Positions 11,165 to 21,642 of a stretch of DNA of 64,000 bases are shown here, one piece after another. Both the position numbers and the translations under genes were made by a program. How positions within the stretch are numbered: the stretch's first letter is position 1; every line of letters begins with the position of its first letter. Under the pieces are notes generated by a model. It was not told the DNA's origin. It made no database searches and was given only the letters and a program-made list of their open reading frames with translations. The stretch comes from Emiliania huxleyi CCMP1516 (taxonomy: Eukaryota; Haptophyta; Isochrysidales; Noelaerhabdaceae): NCBI RefSeq assembly GCF_000372725.1, contig NW_005198966.1:626247-690246 (forward strand). The letters are read 5' to 3'.

Positions 11165-11395
11165 TTTCTTTTCCCGTGCCTAACGTGGAGCACTTGGAGT
11201 GCAGTTGGCAACCTCACACCCAGGGCCGGGGAGCTAAAGGTAAAGAAGCGCACCCAGCGGGCCGGATGCTCGGGGGCGGGCCGCTGCGGGCAAGAGAGAG
11301 CCCTGGCCCTGGGGGGTGCGCGGTCGTACGAGGGCCATATACCGGGTCTCCGAGGGTTGGTTCTGCGCTTTGGGTTTCCCCGAGCGGAGGAACGT
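11165..11395 (+). repeat. Repeat family A, head fragment upstream of MOZART1
   Basis: Diverged copy running from TGGAGCACTTGGAGTGCAGT through GGGGAGCTAAAGG to the CTCCGAGGGTTGG stretch. It faces the minus-strand copy head-to-head, so 11040-11230 is a rough inverted repeat. It ends about 45 bases before the MOZART1 start, so it may supply that gene's promoter or 5' UTR. Confidence 0.7.
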
Positions 11396-11439
11396 GGGGC
11401 CCTGTTTTTCTCTTTTCCTTCTCATCGGCATGTGCGCAC

Positions 11440-11814
11440 ATGGACACCCCACGACGGATATGGACGGTGTCGCATCGCCAGCCGCGCCCTCGCTATGTCC
11501 GCGCCGCCCGCGCCGCCGCCGCTGACCCCCCGCCTCCTCGCCGCGCAGCCCTTTACGACCTCTCTCAACTGCTGGAGACGGGGCTCGACCGAGAGACGCT
11601 CGCAGTGCTGATCGGGTTGACCGAGCAGGGCGTCAATCCCGAGGTGTGACACACTGCCTGCACACCATCCTTCACCAGCCGCCGCCTCTCGCCATCCAGC
11701 CCTTCCTCTCGCACTGCGCAGGCCCTCGCCGCAGTCGTCAAGGAGCTGCGGAGAGAATCTGCTGCGCTGCGCGCCGCTGAGGCCGAGGCCGCAGAGGCCG
11801 AGGGTGGGTCATAG
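11440..11814 (+). CDS. MZT1: Mitotic-spindle organising protein 1 homologue (MOZART1)
   Basis: Small helical adaptor that binds the N-termini of gamma-tubulin complex proteins and helps recruit gamma-tubulin rings to microtubule-organising centres. Two exons, 11440-11643 and 11722-11814, joined at CCCGAG|GCCCTC. The family core is clear: YDLSQLLETGLDRETLAVLI, then LTEQGVNPEALAAVVKEL, the usual three short helices, then a coiled Ala/Glu tail ending in GGS. Orthologues are about 70-85 residues; this reading gives 98 because the N-terminus is extended with Arg/Pro/Ala sequence. The true start may be a later codon or lie in an unseen exon, since another ATG at 11495 is out of frame. The intron is GT-AG, 78 nt. 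The gene is convergent with the next one. Confidence 0.85.
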
Positions 11815-11852
11815 CCTGAGTCCCGTCGCCGCATGGTTGTTCATTGTGTCCC

Positions 11853-12413
11853 TTATTTTGTTCTCGTTGTGTGGGTACTTACCTTTGCGCGGTGCCGCGA
11901 CGACGCCACCGACAGGCCGGCGCTGGGAAAGAATGGCGTCGCCAGCGGGTTGAGCGGCAGCGCGTGCGGGGACGCCAACGGCGGCGGGCCGCGCGGGAGA
12001 GGCGGGAAGACATCGAAGGGCGACGGGGGAGGGCCGCGAGGCAGCGGCGGAGGGCCTCTGGGCAGTGGGGCAGGGGGCCGCGAACGCGGCGGAGGGCCTC
12101 GGGGCAGCGGCGGCTGTGCCCACGCCGCGGTCTCGGGAGCGTAGGGGGCGGCGGTGTGGGGCGCGTCGAGGTATAGTCGCCACTGCCCGTACGCGCGCCC
12201 GCCCTCGGAGGTCCCTCTCTCCACCAGAGACATGCGCTGCCTCCCGCCCGGCGCCGACTGCAAGGGCGGGAGGTGCTGCTGCGGCGGCTGCGGCGGCCAC
12301 GGCAGCGGCGGCTGCTGCTGCGGCGGCTGCAGTGGCCACGCCTGGGGCTGACGCCACGCCTCGTGTGCGAGACGCGGCGGCAGGACGACGCCGAAGGCCG
12401 CCGCCCACGGCGC

Positions 12414-12451
<38 letters not shown>

Positions 12452-14003
12452 AAGCGAGGGCGGGAGCAGAGGGGGCGGCGGCTGGCACTGGCCGCGCCTG
12501 CCGCGCCCGCTCGGCGGCGGGCGCGCTCGGAGACTCTGCCGTTGTGCCAGCTGGCTGGCACATTTGGTTGTAAGCGGCGTCGGCAGCCTTGAGCTCCGTG
12601 CGCGTCGCGCGGTGCTGCTCGATGCCTGCGCGGCCGGCCTCCTCGGGCTGGATGAGGCGCTCGATGGCGCCGAGCCGCAGTGCGAGGGAGCCCTCGCTCG
12701 CCGCGCCGAGGCTGCGCTCCAGCAGGTCGACACGGCGGGCGAGGTCCGTCTTGGCCGTCATCACCGAGGGAGGAACGCCAATCCGCTCCTCGCACCAAGC
12801 CGCTCGGCGCACCAGGTCCAAGTCGGCGGCGAAGAGGGCCAGGTCGGATCCGGCTGCGCCGCGCTGAGGGGCGCTGGCGGGCGGTGCGGATGGTGCAGGC
12901 GATGCCAGCGTGAGCCAGGGATCGCCGGCTTTGAGGACCTCGATCTTTATCTGCGGGCATTGTTCGGCGAGCTGGGCGAGCTTGGGGAGCTGGCCCTTGG
13001 CTTCTGGGTGCGCCTTGTAGAACTCAGCGATGCCGGACGAGCCGCGGAGGCGTTGGCCTGGGCGGGATGCGATGAAGGCGAGGAGGGCGGGGAGGTGGGA
13101 TGTGCGAGCCGCGGCGAGAGGGGCAGATTCAGCCACCAGCGCCACGGCCTCCGCGCCGGCCGCCGCCTCGGCGACGGGCGGGCCAGCAAGAGCGGGCGGA
13201 GCGCTCGCGTCGCCGGCAGCAACCTGCGCGCGGTGCCCGATGAGCGCCTTGAGAGGCCGGTTGACCAAGGCCATCTCGCTTTCCCAGCTGGCCGCGGGGT
13301 CGGAGAGGGAGAAGGGCGCGTCGTGCGCTAGCTTCAAGCCCACGGCCTTGACCAAGACCTGGGGCTGCCCTGCTGCCTTTCTTGTGAGCACGCGCCCGGC
13401 CTGGACGAGCCTCGCGGCTTCGCCCCTTGTTTTGCAGTGGCCGCGCTGCACGAGGAGGTCATCGACGCGGGCGAGATCCGCCGCCGCGTCACGTGCCTTC
13501 CGCGCGGCCTTGGTCTCGGCGCACGACCGAATAAACTCATCGGCCTCCGCCACTCTCCGATGCGGAGGGTCCTTTTTGGCCAACGTGTGATCCGCGAGGC
13601 TCTGCCGACCCCTGAACCTGGCGGAGCAGACCGTGCACTGCCAGTAGACTGTCTTCCCCGAGTTGGAGCTGACCGTGACGTTGGACAGAAGGCCGTTGGT
13701 GCCGGTGGCGCCCGCAGCGGCCCGCGGCGCCTCCGCTTCAGGTTGGGCAGACTCATCGCTCCCAAGCGGTAAAGCAATCTCTCCTTCCTCGAGATCGTCG
13801 GGAGCGGCAGAAATGTCGGCAGGCGCGGCGGCGGCCGAGCTCGCTGGCCAGAACGGCGCGCCGAGCGGGCCGACGACCTCGGTGATGAAGGCGAGCAGCG
13901 GTGAGAGTCGAGGGTCAGCGTCTGCCTCGCGCAACGTTCCCTTTTGCCTTTTGCGGTCCTCGGACCTGTCCAGCGCGATCGCCTGCGCCGAGCGGACCTT
14001 CAT
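11853..14003 (-). CDS. S4-domain / zinc-finger protein, Pro- and Ser-rich
   Basis: Single-exon frame of about 716 residues from the ATG reading MKVRSAQAIALD; an in-frame ATG 90 bases upstream (14093) is an alternative. Order: an acidic stretch (DDLEEGEIALPLG), a zinc-finger-like segment (YWQCTVCSARFRGRQSLADH), then ARVDDLLVQRGHCKTRGEAA with LVQAGRVLT, which matches the S4 RNA-binding fold of ribosomal S4, pseudouridine synthases and TlyA-type proteins. A middle helical region, a coiled segment (ARRVDLLERSL), a run of about a dozen Ser encoded by a CTG/CAG microsatellite at 12415-12451, and a tail with repeated LPRGPPP follow. Possibly a nuclear RNA-binding protein. The combination of finger and S4 is unfamiliar to me. 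No enzymatic motif is visible. Confidence 0.55.
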
Positions 14004-14225
14004 CGCTGAGGCATCACGCCCTGGAGCGGTCGGCGGCGAAAAGAATTTTACGCTGGCATGGCACTCCAAGTGCAAAGTGCGGGCGCACGTCATGAGGATC
14101 GGCGTTCGGTTCCCAGCCAGTGAGTGCGTTGGCCGTTGCCCCCACGCTCGCCCCGGTCCCCGCCCGCTCGCAATGTCCTCCCCAGCCAGCCTGTCTTACA
14201 CGCGCCCGTGTGACGGCGCCGCCCG

Positions 14226-15405
14226 CTGAAACAGCCCCCCCCGCTCCGCCGTCAATGCAGCCAGCTGCTCAGGGAAGGGGAACGGTCCGGCTGGCCCGTA
14301 CTTGAGCCAGAACTCCTCCGGGCTCTGATCCACAAAGCGAAGCACGCGGCGTAGACCCTCCAGCACCTCGGCGCGGCGGCCCGGCACCTCACTCGGCGGC
14401 AGCGAGCGCGGCGCGGACTCACCGGTGCCGAGCCGCTGGCGCTTGGCACCCGCACCCAAGTCGCACGGCGAAGCGACGGTCTCGGCGCCCGCTGCTAGGC
14501 CGCTCGGCGGCGGGTTCAGCCGGCACCACGCCACGTCGAGCAGCGCGTTGAAGGCGAGGACGTGCGAGACGGGCGCGATGACGTCTGCAGTCAGCTGCTC
14601 CGCCTCTGGAAGAGGGGGCAGCGCGGCGCAAGTCCCCGCGAGCTCGCCCGCCGTCGGCAGCGCCTTGAGCCGCAGCCCGCTCTTGACAGTGCAATCAGTG
14701 ACAGTGCCGCCTCCCCACTGCGCGTGGCCGACGACGACCATCGCGCGGGGGCCCGTCGGCGCGAGGTGCCACACCACGCGCCCGACGCGAGTGTCCGTCT
14801 TCCGACCGCCGAGCACCCCGCCCTGCGGCCCCTGCTCTCCCTGCCGCCCCTGCCGCCCCTGCGGCCCCCGCCCCTGCGGCCGCGCCGGCTGCGCGCGCAG
14901 ACCCACTTGCAGCCGCAAGAGCGCCGCCGCCGTGTCCTGGTCGAGGGGGCGGAACCAGCACTCCGCGTCCGCCTCCGAGGGCCGCCAGTCGAGGGCCGCG
15001 CCGGGCCACGGCAGCAGCTCCTCCTTTGCGATCTGCGCCAGGCTGGCCTCGGGCACGAGGCTGCCGTCGCGGCCGTGCGCGCCGCCGTCCGGGAGCAGCC
15101 GGTAGCCTCGCAGCCCCCAGATCCGCCACGCCGCCGAGCCCTGCAGCGTCGCCTTGCCGCCGAGCGGAACCGCCGAGCCATCGTCGAACTGCCAGCGCCT
15201 GGGGTCCGTCTTGTTGGGCTCGCGGTACTCGCGGTGCGCGCCCGCCTCAAAGTGGGCGGTGATGCGCCGCTCGCACTCGTCGGGCGGGAGCGACTCGCTA
15301 ACCCAGGGGCGGAGCAGGCCGATCGAGTACCAGTGCGCTGAGTCCGCCGGCCAACACCGCCACGTCGGCTCGCCTATCAGCTCGCGCGTGGACTCTACGT
15401 GGCGC
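14226..15405 (-). CDS. Uncharacterised protein, 5' incomplete
   Basis: One long minus-strand frame, open from about 15405 to a stop near 14226. It has no ATG in its first third, so an upstream exon is likely. The early part is rich in Trp and conserved-looking (RCWPADSAHWYSIGLLRPW, then RRWQFDDGSAVPLGG, AAWRIWGLRGYRLLP). A short collagen-like insert (PQGRQGRQGEQGPQGG) separates it from a beta-rich part (GRVVWHLAPTGPRAMVVVGH). It ends with a helical region, LRFVDQSPEEFWLKYGPAGP. I do not recognise the family. Codon use and the absence of stops on this strand support real coding. Confidence 0.5.
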
Positions 15406-15687
15406 TATGTGGCGACACACTGGACTGGGCAGCACAACCGGCGCGGCGCTCGGGAGCTGCATATAGGTAGGGGGCCAGAATCGAAGCGATGCCCGCCACT
15501 GCGAGCTGCGTTCCGGAAGTTGCAGGGGAGAGGGCTGTTCCCAAATTAGTGCGATATGAGCTCGCGGTGGAGGGCGCCGCCGGACCGAGAGCAAGCGCCG
15601 GACCTGCTATTGATGCATGCAGGCCGCGACGTCAAGCAAGGCGCCACTCAGAGATTGAATGAAAGGAATTAACCCACTCGGCGACTC

Positions 15688-15728
15688 TGCTGACTCTCTC
15701 GGCCCCGTTGTTCTTGGTTTTTTCGCAA

Positions 15729-15803
<75 letters not shown>

Positions 15804-16300
15804 AGAGAGAGATTTTTAGCAATACCAAACAGTTGTTGCTCTCTCTGACAGGCAGTCATACACACATACAGACATACAGACATCAGTCTCTCTCTACCAC
15901 GAGCACACTGACGAGGCACTCGCCGTGGCGCGTGGGTGGCAGGGGCGGTGGTAGGAGTCTCCCACTCTGTGGGCTTCGCTAGAGGGTGCGCCTTGGATAG
16001 ACAGACAGATCTCGCGGAAATTCTTGTTTTCCTCATCTCGATTGCAAAGCTCGCCGCACCGAGCTCGCATCGATCGAAGCTAGCACTTCATTCCACGAGG
16101 CGATCGCCGCCATCCGCCACACGCCGCCGCACAGCGCCACGCCACATCGACAGACGCGCCATCGCCCCTGCACGCCGCCCGCGCACCACCTCCGCCACGG
16201 CGCCGTGCCCAACCACACCGCTCTCGCGCCCGACGCCGCGCACCCTGAGCCGCGCATCCTCCGCCCACAGAACAGCAACCATGCTCTCTCCACGCTCGCT
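15688..16300 (+). repeat. First copy of duplicated promoter/leader of geranylgeranyl reductase
   Basis: About 600 bases nearly identical to 16908-17480. Both copies run from GCTGACTCTCTCGGCCCCG through a long CT tract, ACCAAACAGTTGTTGCTCTC, GGAGTCTCCCACTCTGTGG and the 5' UTR to the start codon. Here the ATG at 16281 is followed by a two-base change that shifts the frame and gives a 19-residue peptide (16281-16340). So this is a promoter plus leader without its gene: a duplication remnant or a possible decoy transcript. Confidence 0.85.
15733..15800 (+). repeat. (CT)n tract in duplicated promoter, copy 1
   Basis: Pure CT run followed by a short GA run. The same position in copy 2 has a shorter tract at about 16952-17011. 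A pyrimidine tract in this place in both copies suggests it lies near the transcription start. Confidence 0.9.
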
Positions 16301-16350
16301 CGCTACACACACTGAGAGACCTTTTCTCCCATTAAGCTAAACGTACGTAT

Positions 16351-16359
<9 letters not shown>

Positions 16360-16442
<83 letters not shown>
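16360..16442 (+). repeat. (GT)n microsatellite
   Basis: Uninterrupted GT tract between the two promoter copies. The rest of 16443-16907 shows no gene. Confidence 0.95.
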
Positions 16443-16445
<3 letters not shown>

Positions 16446-16907
16446 AGCCTGGAGAACACAGCCCTGTCCCTTTTCTCCCATCAAGATTGCGAATCCAATG
16501 ATCGTCCAGCCAGCGTAAAGTCCGGAATTACTTGACGAGGGCTGCTCGGCAAGTTTTGCGGCATTCCCCCGTCAGCTGTACGCTGGCTGGCAGCAATGCC
16601 AGAGAGGGTCTGCTGCATGTTGAGTAAGTGATCGCCCTGCTCTCAGTTCGCAAAGGGACCGTAGATACGCGCGCTAAGGGCGCCTGGTCCCTAGAGAGAG
16701 ATGCGCAATATGTTCCGTTCACGACTGTTGCCGCAATCCTCGCCAGATCCTCGCACTGCCCGTCGAGAGGTTGTCCAGAGGAGGCGTGTCAAATCGGCCC
16801 GTTCTCGCACTGCCTCGCATTGTAATTGAGTCCTCTCGGCAGCGGATTCGCGATCGCGTGGACGGTGGCTCGGCGTCGCAGGCATTGAGCAATTCTGTGC
16901 TGCGCTG

Positions 16908-16948
16908 TGCTGACTCTCTCGGCCCCGTTGTTCTTGGTTTTTTCGCAA

Positions 16949-17014
<66 letters not shown>

Positions 17015-17462
17015 GCAATACCAAACAGTTGTTGCTCTCTCTGACAGGCAGTCATACACACATACAGACATACATACATCAGTCTCTCTACCACGAGCAC
17101 ACTGACGAGGCACTCGCCGTGGGTGGCAGGGGCGGTGGTAGGAGTCTCCCACTCTGTGGGCTTCGCTAGAGGGTGCGCCTTGGATAGACAGACAGATGCG
17201 CGGAAATTCTTGTTTTCCTCATCTCGATTGCAAAGCTCGCCGCACCGAGCTCGCATCGAAGCTAGCACTTCATTCCACGAGGCGATCGCCGCCATCCGCC
17301 ACACGCCGCCGCACAGCGCCACGCCACATCGACAGACGCGCCATCGCCCCTGCACGCCGCCCGCGCACCACCTCCGCCACGGCGCCGTGCCCAACCACAC
17401 CGCTCTCGCGCCCGACGCCGCGCACCCTGAGCCGCGCATCCTCCGCCCACAGAACAGCAACC
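16908..17462 (+). promoter_or_regulatory. Promoter and 5' UTR of geranylgeranyl reductase (copy 2)
   Basis: Second, functional-looking copy of the duplicated block directly in front of the reductase ATG. The conservation to copy 1, and of the last ~150 bases also to the leader at 8662-8815, marks the probable promoter/5' UTR unit. No TATA box is obvious. Confidence 0.5.
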
Positions 17463-19270
17463 ATGCTCTCCACGCTCGCCGCCTCGGCCCTCGGCCTCAA
17501 CATCGGCGCCACGCCGGCGCCCTCAAGCTCGCGCGGCGCCGTCTCGATGGACCTCGGCCGCCCGCTCCGCGTCGCGGTCGTCGGCGGCGGCCCGTCTGGC
17601 GCCTGCGCTGCAGAGATCTTTGCCAAGGCGTCCGTCGCCCCGCCGCGGCCCGCGCCGCGGCCCGCCGCTCGCCGATGCCGCAGACGCCGCCGCATTTCTC
17701 GCCCATCGCCGGCGCGCCCCGCGGTCGTGCGCCACAAGGTCGTGCTGATTCGCCGCTCCCCTGCTCTGCGCGCAGGCGCCGAATATTGATTGCACTCTGT
17801 TCGAGCGCAAGATGGACAACTGCAAGCCGTGCGGCGGCGCGATCCCGCTGTGCATGGTGGACGAGTTCGAGCTCCCCCCCGAGATCGTCGACCGGCGCGT
17901 GCGCAAGATGAAGATGATCTCGCCCTCTGGCCGCGAGGTTGACGTCGGCCGCACGCTCAAGGAGAACGAGTACATCGGCATGACGCGGCGCGAGGTGCTG
18001 GACGCCTACCTGCGCGACCGGGCGGTGGAGCTGGGCGCGAAGCCCGTCACCGGCCTCGTCCAGAAGGTCGAGTTCGAGGACGCCAACGGGCCCTACACCA
18101 TCAAGTACAGCGAGTACAAGCCGGGCGAGAAGAAGGGCACGCCGTCCGAGGCCGAGTTCGACATCATCGTGGGGGCGGACGGCGCAAACTCGCGCACGGC
18201 CAAGGCGATCGACGCGGGCGAGTACAACTTCGCCATCGCCTTCCAGGAGCGCATCAAGATCCCCGACGAGAAGATGAAGTACTATGAGGACCTCGCCGAG
18301 ATGTACGTCGGTGACGAGACGTCCGCGCGAGGTGGCCGCGCTCGCGTGCCGCCGCCTCACTCTCTGATGGAGCCCCTGTCTAGGCGACGACGTCTCGCCC
18401 GACTTCTACGCGTGGGTCTTCCCCAAGTACGACCACGTCGGCGTCGGCACCGGCACCGTCGTCAACCGGCCCGCCATCTCCGAGTACCAGGCGGCGATCC
18501 GCGAGCGCTGCGCCGACCGGCTCGGCCCCGACCCCAAGGTGATGAAGGTGGAGGCGCACCCGATTCCGGAGCACATGCGGCCGCGCCGCGTGGTTGGGCG
18601 CGTGGCGCTCGTGGGCGACGCGGCGGGGTACGTGACAAAGTGCTCGGGCGAGGGCATCTACTTTGCGGCCAAGTCGGGCCGCATGGCTGCGGAGGAGATT
18701 GTGGCGCTGACCGCGGGCGGCACGCGGCTGCCGACGGAGATGGAGATCAAGGACACGTACCTGAAGAAGTTTGACGCGGCGTACGGGCCAACCTACCTGG
18801 TGCTCGACATCCTGCAAAAGGTGTTTTACACCAACAACGGCGCGCGCGCGCGAGGCGCCGGTGGGGCGCGACCCCCTCGGAAAGGCCTCCCTGAGCCGTC
18901 TCTGGGCCCTCCCGTAGGCGCGCGCGAGGCGTTCGTCGACATGTGCGCTTCCGACTACGTGCAGAAGGTGACCTTCGACTCGTACCTCTACAAGAAGGTG
19001 CCGCCGCCCTCCCTCACTCCTGCTCCTGCTCCCCCCCCCCCCCCTTCCTCCCTCTCCCCCCGTGTGCTCCGCCGTTGTTCGCTCCTCTCTACCCCCCTCC
19101 CGCTCGCACAGCCCTCCCCCGCCTCCCTCGCCTCGCAGGTGCAGGGCAACGACCCGATCAACGACATCAAGCTGCTGTTCAACACCATCGGCTCCGTCAT
19201 CAAGGGCAACGCAATCGCAAAGCCCGACCGCACCTTCTCCAACCCCGTCGAGTCGCTCAAGCGCTTGTGA
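17463..19270 (+). CDS. chlP: Geranylgeranyl diphosphate/chlorophyll reductase
   Basis: FAD-dependent reductase that saturates the geranylgeranyl chain to phytyl for chlorophyll, tocopherol and phylloquinone; plastid. Five exons: 17463-17627, 17776-18310, 18384-18839, 18918-18997 and 19139-19270, total 455 residues. N-terminal leader MLSTLAASALGL, then the FAD motif VAVVGGGPSGACAAE, DNCKPCGGAIP, the long family-specific block GRTLKENEYIGMTRREVLDA, FDIIVGADGANSR, VALVGDAAGYVTKCSGEGIY (second FAD contact) and a C-terminal tail matching plant ChlP. All joins keep frame. Introns 1 and 3 are GC-AG; 2 and 4 are GT-AG; each starts like its downstream exon. Short N-terminal targeting fits a signal-plus-transit presequence. 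The transcription unit sits behind a tandemly duplicated promoter. Confidence 0.95.
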
Positions 19271-19791
19271 GCGCGCGGGGCGGGGACGCTCAGCGGCACG
19301 AGCGCACGCGCGCTCTGCGGCTGAGCTGCAGCAGCTGAGCGGCCGCGGTGCGCGGCCGCGACCATACACTCACGATGATGCCGGCCGCCGGATGGGAGGC
19401 GGCGCCGAGCGCGCGGCCGGCGCCACTCCGGCGAACACCGTACTACATGCGCACTAGCACGATTGCGATATTGTCCATGTAACCGTGGCACCCGTAGAGA
19501 GTCATTAGCACTCACGTAGAGCGCCACGCGCATGTGGCTCTTATTCCGTCGGGGTGTGCCGCCTGTCTTGTCGAATGAGTTTTGGGAGTATTTCGAGAGT
19601 AATCTGTGAGCGTCAAGAAAGACATATCTGTGAAAAAGAGAAAACAAGCGAAGCAGTAAGTGGCCCGCACGCGCTTTCTTCATCCAGTTCGCACCTGTGT
19701 CGAGCCTGTGTGCTGTGAGAGAGAGTTGTTGTTTGAATTCTTCATCCAATGAATAAGGCTCGGCGGCGCTCTCAAGCCTTCTGCTAGCTTC
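19271..19791. other. Intergenic region before the ABC1 kinase
   Basis: No gene seen. It contains the reductase 3' end and the probable promoter of the ABC1 kinase, with a locally AT-richer stretch at about 19540-19660. Confidence 0.4.
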
Positions 19792-21642
19792 ATGGCCTTT
19801 TCCCGTGGTTTGCCTGCGTTCTGCCCCACGCTCAGCTTCCTCCTGCTCGCCCTCGTCGGCCCCTCCTCCGCCCTGTCGCCGCGGGCAGCTTCGAGGGGCG
19901 TGGGAAGCATCGCAGCGGCGCGAGCTCGGCCAGCCGTGTCGGTGCTGGATGCATCGGTGCTGGCTCCAGGCAGCACAACGACAGACTCCACCGCAAAGGG
20001 GGTCGTCGTCCCAACGGCGCCGTTCCTGAAGCCGTGCAAGGCGGAGGAGGAGCCGCTCTCGGGCGACTCGTACGTGCCGCCGGAGCCGCTCCAGCTGCAG
20101 GATGGCGACGCGCTCGAGGCAAAGTGGGACAGGCTTCGCGGTACGCGCAAGCGCGATCAGCTCCGCCGCTCCATGGCGCTCCAGACGTTTTTCCTTAAAG
20201 CTGGTTGGAAGACCGTGCGTGCCAACATGACCGACGACGACATGCGCACCGCGATGACGGCCGCGTGGGTGCGCGATGGGCTGCTGCAGCTCGGACCGAC
20301 CATGATCAAGCTTGGCCAGGTCTTCTCCTCGCGCAAGGACCTGCTGCACCCCGCGTACTGCGAGGCGCTCGAGTCGCTGCAGACGGCGGTGCCATGCGTC
20401 TCGGCCTCGCGCGTGCGTGAGCTGCTCGAGGCGGAGCTCGGCTCGCCGCTGCCGTTTGACTCGTTCGACGACACGCCGCTCGCGGGCGCCTCGCTCGGCC
20501 AGGTGCACCGCGCGGTGTACAAGGGCACGCCGGTGGCGGTCAAGATCCAGCGCGCGGGGCTCACGGAGATGTTCGACACCGACTTCAAGAACATTCGGCT
20601 GGGATGCCGCGCGATGAACCTGATGGAGCGCGGCTACGAGCGGATCCGTCGGATGCAGGGCAAGAGCAAGGCCGCCGCCGACCGCGACTGGATGGCGTAT
20701 GCGAACGACGCGGCGCGGCTGCTGTACGAGGAGATCGACTACGTCAACGAGGGCAAGAACGCGGAGCAGTTCGCCGAGTCGCTCGTCGGCACGGGGTCGA
20801 ACGTGGTGGTGCCAAAGGTGTTCAACGACGCGACAACCGAGAAGGTGCTCACGATGGAGTACATCGAGAGCGTCAAGATGACCGACACGCCCAAGGTGGA
20901 TGCGCTCGGCCTCGACAGGAAGAAGCTCAGCCAGGAGGTGCTCGACACCTTCCTCTTGCAGCTGATGCAGACGGGCGTGCTGCACTGCGACCCGCATCCG
21001 GGCAACATGTGCGTCACGCCGAGCGGGCGCATCGTGCTCTACGACTTTGGCATGATGGACACGCTGCCGCAGACGACGGTGCAGGGCATGCGCAAGATCG
21101 CCTTTGGGCTGCTCAACGGTTCGCCCACCCCCGACGCCAAGGAGATCGCCACGCGCGGCGATAGCGTCATGGAGGGCCTCGAGATGTCGGGCTTCCTCCA
21201 GCCCGGCGCGAACGCGACGGCCGTCCGGATGGTCGGCGAGTTCCTCGTGCGCTTCTTCAGCGACCAGGCCGCCGGCCGCGCCACCCAGGATGTCACCGAG
21301 CAGATCGACTATGAGCTGCGCTCCCTCCTCGGCTCGGGCGCCATCGCCTTCCCCTCGGCCTTCACCTTCGTCGCGCGCGCGTTCACGTCGGTCGACGGGA
21401 TCGCCAAGTCTCTCCAGCCCGAGATTGAGCTGCGCCAGGCGCTCGACCCGTTCGTGTCGCAGCTCATCACCGACGAGTACACCAGCCAGGCCAACGCGAA
21501 GCGCGATGCGCTGCTCGCACAGGCAAAGGGCTTCTTTGGGCAGGGCGGCGAGGGCGGCGGGGAGGGCCTGCCTCGCGATGCGGCGCTCGTGGCTGCCGGC
21601 GTGCTGGCGGGCGTTGCGATTGCGCAGATCCTTGGGCTGTGA
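19792..21642 (+). CDS. ABC1 (UbiB/ADCK-type) atypical kinase, probably plastid
   Basis: Intronless, 616 residues. ABC1K proteins are atypical kinases/ATPases that act in prenyl-lipid (plastoquinone, tocopherol, ubiquinone) homeostasis. Diagnostic elements in order: MIKLGQVFSSRKDLL (KxGQ helix), AGASLGQVHRA (Ala-rich nucleotide loop), TPVAVKIQRAG (catalytic Lys), LLYEEIDYVNEGKNAEQF (ExD-type motif), VLHCDPHPGNM (catalytic loop) and VLYDFGMMD (metal-binding DFG-like). The N-terminus is a strong signal peptide (LSFLLLALVGPSSALS), then an Ala/Ser/Arg-rich stretch, as expected for import into a complex plastid. A C-terminal hydrophobic helix (LVAAGVLAGVAIAQILGL) could anchor it in a membrane. It follows the reductase on the same strand, so both genes fit thylakoid lipid metabolism. 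Confidence 0.95.
   Translation: MAFSRGLPAFCPTLSFLLLALVGPSSALSPRAASRGVGSIAAARARPAVSVLDASVLAPGSTTTDSTAKGVVVPTAPFLKPCKAEEEPLSGDSYVPPEPLQLQDGDALEAKWDRLRGTRKRDQLRRSMALQTFFLKAGWKTVRANMTDDDMRTAMTAAWVRDGLLQLGPTMIKLGQVFSSRKDLLHPAYCEALESLQTAVPCVSASRVRELLEAELGSPLPFDSFDDTPLAGASLGQVHRAVYKGTPVAVKIQRAGLTEMFDTDFKNIRLGCRAMNLMERGYERIRRMQGKSKAAADRDWMAYANDAARLLYEEIDYVNEGKNAEQFAESLVGTGSNVVVPKVFNDATTEKVLTMEYIESVKMTDTPKVDALGLDRKKLSQEVLDTFLLQLMQTGVLHCDPHPGNMCVTPSGRIVLYDFGMMDTLPQTTVQGMRKIAFGLLNGSPTPDAKEIATRGDSVMEGLEMSGFLQPGANATAVRMVGEFLVRFFSDQAAGRATQDVTEQIDYELRSLLGSGAIAFPSAFTFVARAFTSVDGIAKSLQPEIELRQALDPFVSQLITDEYTSQANAKRDALLAQAKGFFGQGGEGGGEGLPRDAALVAAGVLAGVAIAQILGL

Noticed and set aside
11844-13331. Long plus-strand frames opposite the S4/zinc-finger gene
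   Set aside because: They are Arg/Gly/Ala-rich mirror frames of a convincingly coding minus strand.
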